In this document: positions 7,599-13,003 of the stretch, one piece after another
Layout: each line of letters begins with the position of its first letter
Numbering within the stretch: the stretch's first letter is position 1
Origin: JBCBJX01 sp038522735
GTDB taxonomy: Bacteria; Pseudomonadota; Alphaproteobacteria; Caulobacterales; Parvularculaceae
DNA length: 13,003 bases
Reading direction: 5' to 3'
NCBI GenBank assembly: GCA_038522735.1
Contig: JBCBJX010000089.1
Span: 1-13,003, forward strand
Program-made: the position numbers and the translations under genes
The notes under the pieces: model-generated
What the model saw: only the letters and a program-made list of their open reading frames with translations
Databases searched by the model: none
Told to the model about the DNA's origin: nothing

Positions 7599-8200
7599 GC
7601 GGACGTCTCCTCGCAGCCGAGTCGCGTAACGCGCGGCGGGCTGAGGTGCGCTGCCGGCGCGTCGAGCACGGCTCCGGACGGTTTGTAGAGGCGGAGCGTC
7701 AGGTCGAAACGCCCGGCTGCGCGGCTTGAAATCCAGTTGGCGTCGTCGTCGGGCGGCCGCGCGCTGATGATCGCGGACCAGCTCTGCACGTCGCCGACGC
7801 GGGTCTGGTCGACGGAAAGCGCTTCGTCCGTATTCATTGGAAGCCGGCTCTCCCCGTCATAGAGCGTCACCGACCACCAGACCGCATCCTGCCGGCCGCC
7901 GGAGATTCTGTAGTCGCAGGACTCCACGAGCGGCCGGCCCGCATTGTCGCGCGACCGTGTGAAGTAAACGGCTTCGGTTTTTCGCAGGGCCAGGAGACCG
8001 TGGCGCGCGATCCGGGCGCGAACATAAAGGTTCGCCGCGCGGTCGCCGATCGACCAATCCGACCGCCAGCCGTCGACGTCCACCTCGAAATCAGACGCGC
8101 CGCCCCCCATGGGGAGAAGGCCGGCCATCGCGACCGCCGAGAGCGCGCCTGCGCCGGCGCCGGCGATAAGGGCGACGACCGTGAATACAGCGGTTCTCAT
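7595..8200 (-). CDS. DUF1214 family inner-membrane protein (short form)
   Basis: The protein has 201 residues. An N-terminal membrane anchor (about 4-29, Ala/Gly/Val-rich) is followed by a DUF1214-type beta domain. Its signatures are WWSVTLYDGESRL, a later DDDANWISSRAAGRFDLTLRLYKPSG segment and a C-terminal Cys. The ATG at 8200 is chosen because it stands 11 bases after the GST stop and directly opens the hydrophobic anchor, with GGAAC upstream. A longer GTG-type start at 8242 would overlap the GST gene and add 14 polar residues before the anchor. It lies in the middle of the operon and overlaps the DUF1254 gene by four bases. It most likely works as a pair with that protein at the periplasmic face of the inner membrane. 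The reaction or ligand is unknown. Confidence 0.82.
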   Translation of the reverse strand: MRTAVFTVVALIAGAGAGALSAVAMAGLLPMGGGASDFEVDVDGWRSDWSIGDRAANLYVRARIARHGLLALRKTEAVYFTRSRDNAGRPLVESCDYRISGGRQDAVWWSVTLYDGESRLPMNTDEALSVDQTRVGDVQSWSAIISARPPDDDANWISSRAAGRFDLTLRLYKPSGAVLDAPAAHLSPPRVTRLGCEETSA

Positions 8201-8211
8201 CGTTTGTTCCG

Positions 8212-9363
8212 TTAGCGCGGCGGTCCCCACACTTCCAGACAATCTCGCCGTTCGACGCGCCGGGCTGTGCGCAGGGTCAGCATCTCAGAGAGGCCGGTGT
8301 CGGCGAGCAGCGACTCCACGGCGCTTGCGCAGTCCGGCGCCGACCCGTCGGCGAAATCTTGCAGCCGCTGCAGCAGCCAGAAGCGATAAGGCATGACCGC
8401 GGTCTCGATCTCGACCCCGCGCCAGGTGAATGCGGCGGCCCCGATCGCCCGGGCGCCGGGCTTCGGAAGTCCGTTCGTCCCGGCTACAAGCTCCGGCCGT
8501 TCGGCGAGCCATGCGTTGGCGAAGGCGATGTGAGCGCGAAGTTCCGGCAGGTGGTCTTCGGCGACGAACCGCAGGAGCGCGCGCAGCGTTTCAGGGATAT
8601 CGTCAGCAAACATCCCCTCCGACGCCGGATGTTCCGGCGTTGAATCCTCCGGCGCGTTCATGCGCTCCGTCCACCGATAGACGCGCGGCGCGACGCGTTT
8701 CATCAGCGCCGCCGGGTGCGGATCGCGCCCGAGATGCGCGAAAAGGGGGCCGAACAACGCGTAGTCGCCGACGCTTGGAAGGCCGCCGACGAGATAGGGC
8801 CGGTCGGCTAGGTGCGTGTCCAACAGCGCAAGGAATTCGTGGTAGGATGTTTCTACATGCAGCGCGCTGTCTTCCGTTACGCCGAAGCTGCGGGCGGCCT
8901 TCCGCATCCGTTCGCTCGCAAACGCGAAAACCGCCTCGGCGTCTTCCAGGCTCGCGCCCGGAGCGAGCCCGGCGCAGAAGTCGTTCTTGATGAAAGCGAG
9001 ATTGTCTGCGTCAAAATTCCAGCGATAGTGCATCGCCGGGCGCAGCAGCCCCTCTCCGCCGAAGAGCTCAAAGACATGGGCCGCTGCGCGCGCCGCCGGC
9101 GTTTCGGGAAGCGTCGGGAACCGGCCGAGCCCCCGAGCCTCGAGCGCGTCGATGATGTCCGTGCCGTCCTGCAGGACCGCACCGTCGGGCGCGACGAGCA
9201 CCGGCATTATCCAGCGACCGGTTTTCGGAACGACTTCTTCACGAAAGATCGGCTCGCCGGCGGCCCGTTCGACGAACGGGATGCGGTGCTTGCGCAGGTA
9301 GGCGCGGACCTTGGCGGTGTAGAGAGAACCGGAGGTCCCCCAAAGAGTGTACACGTCCGTCAT
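8212..9363 (-). CDS. Glutathione S-transferase-fold protein with C-terminal extension
   Basis: The protein has 383 residues. Residues 1-80 form a thioredoxin-like GST N-domain: LWGTSGSLYTAKVR at the glutathione-site helix, Trp51-Ile-Met-Pro54 with the cis-Pro, and QDGTDII (66-71) for gamma-glutamyl binding. Residues about 90-240 form the helical GST C-domain with the N-capping box SVGD (197-200). The remaining 140 or so residues exceed a normal GST (about 210-240) and contain GAAAFTWRGVEIE and PYRFWLLQRLQDF. I cannot name a domain for that part. There is no catalytic Cys or Tyr at the usual first-strand turn, where Ser11/Ser13 stand. The gene heads a minus-strand operon with DUF1214 and DUF1254. 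It likely acts in glutathione-dependent conjugation, reduction or isomerisation of an unknown compound. ATG at 9363 is preferred over the GTG one codon earlier because of spacing from GGAGGA. Confidence 0.88.
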   Translation of the reverse strand: MTDVYTLWGTSGSLYTAKVRAYLRKHRIPFVERAAGEPIFREEVVPKTGRWIMPVLVAPDGAVLQDGTDIIDALEARGLGRFPTLPETPAARAAAHVFELFGGEGLLRPAMHYRWNFDADNLAFIKNDFCAGLAPGASLEDAEAVFAFASERMRKAARSFGVTEDSALHVETSYHEFLALLDTHLADRPYLVGGLPSVGDYALFGPLFAHLGRDPHPAALMKRVAPRVYRWTERMNAPEDSTPEHPASEGMFADDIPETLRALLRFVAEDHLPELRAHIAFANAWLAERPELVAGTNGLPKPGARAIGAAAFTWRGVEIETAVMPYRFWLLQRLQDFADGSAPDCASAVESLLADTGLSEMLTLRTARRVERRDCLEVWGPPR

Positions 9364-9371
9364 CACGCGGT

Positions 9372-9377
9372 TCCTCC
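9372..9377 (-). promoter_or_regulatory. Ribosome binding site choosing the GST start
   Basis: GGAGGA on the minus strand lies eight bases before the ATG at 9363 but only five before the GTG at 9366. The longer spacing is nearer the optimum, so the ATG is taken as the start. Confidence 0.6.
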
Positions 9378-9445
9378 GAAATGTGAGCCCGTCAGCGAAA
9401 ACGGCGGCGTCATCGGCGACGGGACGCGGTTGGCGACTTAGCCGG

Positions 9446-9451
9446 TGTCAA
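9446..9451 (-). promoter_or_regulatory. Consensus -35 hexamer upstream of the GST operon
   Basis: TTGACA occurs on the minus strand about 83 bases before the GST start, in the 245-base spacer that separates this operon from the DUF1330 gene. No good -10 box stands 16-18 bases downstream, so this is only a partial promoter signal. Confidence 0.25.
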
Positions 9452-9608
9452 TTCGATAGGCGCGTGGCGGGTGTACATCGCCATGCAGTCACGACATGCC
9501 GCCTTAGCACGCCATGCTGATGACCGAGCGCTATCCGAGGCGCACGAGTGTTGAATTCACGCCGACGCCGGACGGAACCGGCTGCGTCATTCGAGCTTGC
9601 TCTGGAGA

Positions 9609-10061
9609 TCAAACGCCTTCTGCAAGCGTCGACCACGCGCCATGGCCGCCTTTTGGCGCGACAGTTTCAATGTTCAGCTGTCCTGCAAGACCGGCCGTCC
9701 GATGGACTGCGGCGGCCCGCCATTCCTCCGACATCGCCATGTTGATGACAGCGGCGCGATCAGGGTACGTAGCGATCGCGACCTCGTCCCAAAGTTCTTC
9801 CACATGGCCGAGCATAAGAAAGGTGACGTCGGCGGCGAAGAGCGCCTGGCCGCCGAACTTCGGCAACAGGTCCGTCGCGGTCTTGGCGTAGATCATGTAG
9901 GCCTCCCGGCCTGAGAGGTTCGTGGCCCGACCGTCTTCATATTCCGCCTTCTGTTTGAATTTCAACAGGTTGACCATGAAGATCGGACCTTCCGGTCCGG
10001 GCTTCATCATTTCTTCCATCTGTTCTGGGTCGGACGGCGTAACCTCATTTACAACGTGCAC
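9609..10061 (-). CDS. DUF1330 family protein
   Basis: This is a 150-residue soluble protein of the DUF1330 family, a dimeric ferredoxin-like alpha/beta-barrel fold. Visible signatures are PIFMVNLLKFK near residue 30, then AEYEDGR, SGREAYMIYAK, FGGQALF, and the late TYPDRAAVINMAMSEEW segment. There is no signal peptide or membrane span. The start is a GTG at 10061 with GAAAGGG nine bases upstream, and no in-frame ATG gives the full domain. It is a single gene with 245-base and 220-base spacers on either side, so it is probably its own transcription unit. Members have no settled function. Their fold relates to small monooxygenases and stress-response barrel proteins, which does not fix a role here. 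Confidence 0.85.
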   Translation of the reverse strand: MHVVNEVTPSDPEQMEEMMKPGPEGPIFMVNLLKFKQKAEYEDGRATNLSGREAYMIYAKTATDLLPKFGGQALFAADVTFLMLGHVEELWDEVAIATYPDRAAVINMAMSEEWRAAAVHRTAGLAGQLNIETVAPKGGHGAWSTLAEGV

Positions 10062-10130
10062 GGCTTATATCCCTTTCGTTGATTACGCCTTGCATGATGG
10101 CGGACGATGCTCAAACCGGCTCAGGCGCAA

Positions 10131-10165
10131 ATCGGATTTCTATCCACGTCGTTCCAACGGGAACG
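10131..10165 (-). promoter_or_regulatory. Inverted repeat with possible EcfG-type stress promoter upstream of DUF1330
   Basis: CGTTCC-AACG-GGAACG (10150-10165) is a perfect 6+4+6 inverted repeat. Its minus-strand GGAAC (10155-10151) is followed after 16 bases by CGAT (10134-10131). The alphaproteobacterial general-stress sigma factor EcfG recognises GGAAC-N16/17-CGTT, so the match is complete at -35 and three of four at -10. It points towards the DUF1330 start 70 bases downstream. Confidence 0.3.
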
Positions 10166-10281
10166 GATGGAAGACCCCCGAAGCAACCTGGCTTTGGCTG
10201 CACGCGCTCGTTAGCCGAGCACATGGCGTTCGCCGCACCAATACTCAATACCAGCGGCCCTATTGGTGGGGTTGGAGCGGT

Positions 10282-11784
10282 TCAGTAAGTCGCGTCAGGT
10301 TCGACGGGGTCCGCTTTTGCAAGCGGCGTCGGCGCGCTTGTGCGCATTGCGTCGATTTCCTCGCGGCGGGCGCGGAACGCCTCTTTCTCGGCGCCCGAGA
10401 GGGAGCGCCCTGTCGCAACGTCGAGGTTCATCGGGTTCACCTGGGAGCCGTGGCGGTGCACCTCATAGTGAAGGTGCGGCCCCGTCGAGGCGCCCGTCGA
10501 GCCGACATAACCGATGATGTCGCCCTGGCGGACCCGGCGGCCCTTGCGCGCCGATCTGGAGAAGCCCTTCAGGTGCGCGTACGCCGTTTCATAGCCGTTG
10601 GCGTGGCGGATCTTCACGTAATTGCCGAAGGAGCCGAACCGGTCGGCGCGGAGGATGACGCCGTCCCCGGCGGCCTTGATGGGGGTGCCGGGGCGTGCAG
10701 CGAAGTCGACGCCCTTGTGTTTGCGCGTGTACCCCGAAATCGGGTGGCGGCGGACGCCGAAGCCGGAGGAGACCCGAGCCCCGTCGATCGGCGTCTTCAT
10801 GAGGAGGCGTTTGGCGCTTTCTCCGGATGCGTCGAAATAGTCTTCCAGGCCGTCCGGCGGATTGAAGAGGTAGTACCCCTTCTCCTTTCGGCGGCCGCGC
10901 CAGTTGAGGCGGGCGAACAGGAGGTCGCTCACGCCGACGACCTGACCCCGATCATTCAGGATCTGTTCGTAGACCGCCTCGAAGTCGTCGCCCGGCCGGA
11001 TGTCGCGCTGGAAATCAACATCGTAGGCGAACACGTTCGCCAGCTGGTAGATCGCGGTCGGATGGAGGCCGGCGTCCGCGGCGCTCTGATAGAGCGAGCC
11101 GTCGATGGCGCCGGACATGCTCACTGTGCGACGGGTGAGGGCGATGTCGGTCCGCTCGGCGTCGAAGCCGCCGCCGATGCGGGTGATGCGGATTTCCTTC
11201 GCGACGTCGGGCCGGAAGACGACCTGTTCGAGGGCGAGGGCCCCGCCATCGTCGCCGGCGGCGATCTGGGCGACGGTCAGAGGCGGCCGCGAGAGGGTGA
11301 GCGAGACCGGCTGACCGGCGCGCAGATCCCGGGCGTCGTAAACGCCGCGCAGTGCGGCGGCGGCCGCGGCGGCCTCCCGCGGCTCGACGCCGTGTCGCTG
11401 CATGTAGGCGGCGAGGTAGTCGCCGGTCTTGAGCTGCTCGGTCACGGAAATCGGATCGAACTGGGCGAAGGCGGCGTCGAGGGGTTCAGCCGCTTCGCCG
11501 CGCAGCATCCGGGCGCGGCGGTCCATAGCGGCGAACGCCGCTTGCTGGAGGCGGATTTCCTCGCGGACGCTGTCGGAGAGCCAGGCCGTTCGCATGCGCG
11601 CGCGGGCGGCGCTGCGCACGGCTTCGGTCGCGTTCGCGACGCCGGCCCGCGCCTCAAGCGCCAGCGTGCGCACCGGCGCGGAGGCCGACAGCGCGACGGC
11701 GACCGCCACGGCGCAGGTCGCGGCGAGGACGGCGATGCTGGCGGCGACAGCCGGGCCGGGCTCGAACCGGTCGTCTTCACTCAC
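10282..11784 (-). CDS. M23 family peptidoglycan DD-endopeptidase, MepM-like
   Basis: This 500-residue membrane-anchored enzyme cleaves peptide cross-links of the cell wall in the periplasm. It has a cytoplasmic tip, one membrane segment (about 13-35), a helical linker to about 110 and a LysM/OapA-like region (about 115-165). A Csd3/MepM-type middle domain follows, with YQLANVFAYDVDFQ and DIRPGDDFEAVYE (246-273). The C-terminal M23 (LytM-fold) domain spans about 335-455. The zinc ligands are intact (His356 and Asp360 in HKGVD, His439 in HLH), as are the catalytic His404 (AYAHL) and His437, so it should be active. After the domain comes a charged 45-residue tail. The start is a GTG with GAGGA nine bases upstream. 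It is transcribed divergently from chpT over 164 bases. Family identity is firm; whether it acts in elongation or division is open. Confidence 0.93.
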   Translation of the reverse strand: MSEDDRFEPGPAVAASIAVLAATCAVAVAVALSASAPVRTLALEARAGVANATEAVRSAARARMRTAWLSDSVREEIRLQQAAFAAMDRRARMLRGEAAEPLDAAFAQFDPISVTEQLKTGDYLAAYMQRHGVEPREAAAAAAALRGVYDARDLRAGQPVSLTLSRPPLTVAQIAAGDDGGALALEQVVFRPDVAKEIRITRIGGGFDAERTDIALTRRTVSMSGAIDGSLYQSAADAGLHPTAIYQLANVFAYDVDFQRDIRPGDDFEAVYEQILNDRGQVVGVSDLLFARLNWRGRRKEKGYYLFNPPDGLEDYFDASGESAKRLLMKTPIDGARVSSGFGVRRHPISGYTRKHKGVDFAARPGTPIKAAGDGVILRADRFGSFGNYVKIRHANGYETAYAHLKGFSRSARKGRRVRQGDIIGYVGSTGASTGPHLHYEVHRHGSQVNPMNLDVATGRSLSGAEKEAFRARREEIDAMRTSAPTPLAKADPVEPDATY

Positions 11785-11948
11785 GCGACTTCATCCTCAA
11801 TCCAACCGGTTCCCGTATGGACGACGCCATGCAAGCGCCGCGCCCGAATCGAATCGCGCCCGGGGGCCCAAGTCAATGGAGATCGGCGCGCGAGGCCCGC
11901 GTCCGGCCCCGGAATCGCGCCATAAGCGCTTCAAAGAAAGGCCGAACC
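11785..11948. promoter_or_regulatory. Divergent mepM-like/chpT promoter region with three GANTC sites
   Basis: This 164-base region must drive the M23 gene leftwards and chpT rightwards. It contains GAATC at 11846-11850 and 11851-11855 (back to back) and at 11912-11916. GANTC is the CcrM methylation target, and in Caulobacter such sites mark promoters controlled by GcrA and methylation state. No CtrA box (TTAA-N7-TTAA) and no clear -35/-10 pair were seen. Confidence 0.45.
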
Positions 11949-12575
11949 ATGACCGCTCCCTTCGACATCGATCCCGTCCGCCTCTCCGCGCTCCTCGCGA
12001 GCCGCGTCTGCCACGATCTCATCAATCCCGCCGGCGCCCTCGCGGCGGGCATCGAGGTATTAGATGATGAGGGCGACCCCGGCATGCGGGAGGAAGCGAT
12101 GCGCCTCATCCGCGTTTCGGCGGCCAAGGCCGTCGATCAGCTCACCTTCGCGCGGATCGCCTTCGGCGCGGGCGGCGCGTTCGGCGATCAGCTCGAGCTT
12201 TCCGAGGCCCGTATCGCGGCGCAGGGGTGGTTCAAGCACATCAAGCCCGATCTCGACTGGCGCCTCGCCGACGGCATGGCCTCGAAGGGCTTCTGCAAAA
12301 TCACCCTGTGCGCGCTGCTCGCCGCCGCCGACTGCGTGCCGCGGGGCGGGACGGTCATGGTCGAAGGCGGGGGATCGACAGTGCGGATCGTCGCCTCGGG
12401 CGACCGGGCCCGGCTGCCGGACACCGTGAGCCAGGCGCTATCGGGCGATGTCGACGGCCTCGAAGCGAAGCAGACGCCGCTCTTCATCGCCGCGATGCTG
12501 GCGCGCGAAGCAGGCGGCGCGCTGACGGCGGAGCTGCACGGCGAGGAGGTCGTCCTGACGTTCAGCGCCGGATAA
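11949..12575 (+). CDS. chpT: Histidine phosphotransferase ChpT
   Basis: ChpT is a dimeric histidine phosphotransfer protein that carries phosphate from the hybrid kinase CckA to CtrA and CpdR in the alphaproteobacterial cell-cycle relay. This copy has 208 residues. The N-terminal dimerisation helix carries the phospho-accepting His22 in the family motif SRVCHDLINPAGAL, followed by GIEVLDDEGD. The C-terminal half is a degenerate, non-ATP-binding kinase-like domain that includes KQTPLFIAAMLAREAGG. The frame is open further upstream to 11817, but that part is Arg/Pro-rich. ATG 11949 is chosen because GAAAGG lies seven bases before it and the family motif falls at the usual distance from the N-terminus. 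A response regulator follows 93 bases downstream, and an M23 endopeptidase diverges upstream. Confidence 0.9.
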   Translation: MTAPFDIDPVRLSALLASRVCHDLINPAGALAAGIEVLDDEGDPGMREEAMRLIRVSAAKAVDQLTFARIAFGAGGAFGDQLELSEARIAAQGWFKHIKPDLDWRLADGMASKGFCKITLCALLAAADCVPRGGTVMVEGGGSTVRIVASGDRARLPDTVSQALSGDVDGLEAKQTPLFIAAMLAREAGGALTAELHGEEVVLTFSAG

Positions 12576-12610
12576 CGGAGAAACCGGCTGATTGCGTTTA
12601 CCGGATCGTG

Positions 12611-12641
12611 AGGGTTGCAGGGCAGGGTTAACGGCGACCCT
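12611..12641 (+). other. Repeat and hairpin between chpT and the response regulator
   Basis: AGGGTT occurs twice (12611-12616 and 12624-12629). The second copy can pair through AGGGT with ACCCT at 12637-12641 around an eight-base loop. Between the arms lies TTAAC (12628-12632), which is a CtrA half-site; no second half-site is correctly spaced. There is no T-run, so a terminator is unlikely. The element might be a regulatory site for the downstream gene. Confidence 0.25.
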
Positions 12642-12668
12642 CGCCGACATCCAATGAGGACGGTCCCG

Positions 12669-13003
12669 ATGACCCGCTGCCTGCTGATTGAAGATTCCGA
12701 CGCCATGCGCGCCGTCGCGCGTCGGATCCTTGAAGACCTGAACATCAAGGTGACCGAGGAGACGAATGTCGAGGCGGCCGTCGCGGAGTGCGCGGGTGAA
12801 GCCCCGCCGGATCTTGTTCTCCTCGACTGGGACCTGCCGGATCTCGGCGGGCCGCATTTCATCCGTGCGCTTCGCAAAGAAGGCGAGTTCCGCACGACGG
12901 TCGTCCTCTGCGCGTTGGAGAACAACCCCGAGCAGTTCAAGATCGCCCGCGCGGCCGGCGTCGCGGCGGAGATTCTGAAGCCCCTCGACCGCCAGATCGT
13001 CGC
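12669..13003 (+). CDS. CheY-like single-domain response regulator (partial, 3' end missing)
   Basis: The first 111 residues of a receiver domain are visible before the window ends, just after the alpha-5 start. Acidic-pocket residues Glu8-Asp9, phospho-acceptor Asp53 in LLDWDLPD and Lys104 in ILKPLD are present. The usual Thr/Ser switch residue after strand 4 is replaced: the segment reads VVLCALEN, placing Ala82 where Thr normally stands. The DG turn after the acceptor reads LGG. The protein resembles the alphaproteobacterial MKTCLVVDDS group of stand-alone receivers. The start ATG has GAGGAC seven bases upstream. Its place directly after chpT suggests it receives phosphate from, or competes for, ChpT. 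That is inference from position. Confidence 0.9.
   Translation, partial: MTRCLLIEDSDAMRAVARRILEDLNIKVTEETNVEAAVAECAGEAPPDLVLLDWDLPDLGGPHFIRALRKEGEFRTTVVLCALENNPEQFKIARAAGVAAEILKPLDRQIV

Noticed and set aside
8201..8242. Upstream extension of the DUF1214 protein by 14 residues
   Set aside because: It would overlap the GST gene, adds a polar stretch before the membrane anchor, and the ATG at 8200 fits the operon spacing better.
9567..9582. Small GCCGG/CCGGC hairpin downstream of DUF1330
   Set aside because: The stem is only five pairs with no T-run on either strand, too weak to call a terminator.
9922..11925. A 667-codon plus-strand open frame antisense to the M23 gene and part of DUF1330
   Set aside because: It is Arg/Ala/Gly-rich, spans both genes and their spacer without family motifs, and is the usual antisense shadow of GC-rich codon bias. 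The minus-strand M23 enzyme has all active-site residues.
11817..11948. Upstream extension of ChpT by 44 residues
   Set aside because: The added part is Arg/Pro-rich, has no family match and would cover the divergent promoter region.

Overview
The window looks like chromosomal DNA from a GC-rich alphaproteobacterium. A ChpT-type histidine phosphotransferase (the CckA-ChpT-CtrA cell-cycle relay) next to a very large TonB-dependent receptor points to the Caulobacterales, Hyphomonadaceae or Parvularculales rather than Rhizobiales. This placement rests on recognised protein families and base composition only. No insertion sequence, phage gene, tRNA, rRNA or CRISPR array was seen.

Layout, left to right. 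(1) 2-445 (+): 3' end of a classical short-chain dehydrogenase/reductase. (2) 446-3444 (+): the ClpB disaggregase behind a good heat-shock (sigma-32-like) promoter candidate, followed by a 65-residue unknown protein whose ribosome binding site overlaps the clpB stop codon. (3) 3476-3507: hairpin in the convergent gap, with a T-tract on the minus side. It probably terminates the 1014-residue TonB-dependent outer-membrane receptor at 3530-6574 (-). (4) 6588-7076: about 490 bases without a convincing complete gene. They hold two candidate operators near the receptor start and a 43-codon, coding-like stretch in frame with the DUF1254 stop codon. (5) 7077-9363 (-): a compact three-gene operon of a GST-fold protein with a roughly 140-residue C-terminal extension, then a DUF1214 and a DUF1254 inner-membrane protein, spaced by 11 bases and then overlapping by 4. 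(6) 9609-10061 (-): a DUF1330 protein. (7) 10282-11784 (-): a MepM-like M23 peptidoglycan endopeptidase. It is divergent from (8) chpT at 11949-12575 (+), which is followed by a CheY-like response regulator that runs off the end of the window.

How the parts relate. clpB and its small partner form a stress transcription unit. The GST/DUF1214/DUF1254 operon is the most system-like block of unknown function. All three families are recognisable, but what they do together is not, and the order and spacing imply co-translation. The right end joins cell-cycle phosphotransfer (chpT plus a receiver) to cell-wall remodelling (the M23 enzyme) across one 164-base divergent promoter region carrying three GANTC (CcrM-type) sites. 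No wholly new defence or mobile system is evident. The items most worth checking are the stretch beyond the DUF1254 stop, the GST/DUF operon, and the ChpT-linked receiver that lacks the usual Thr/Ser switch residue.
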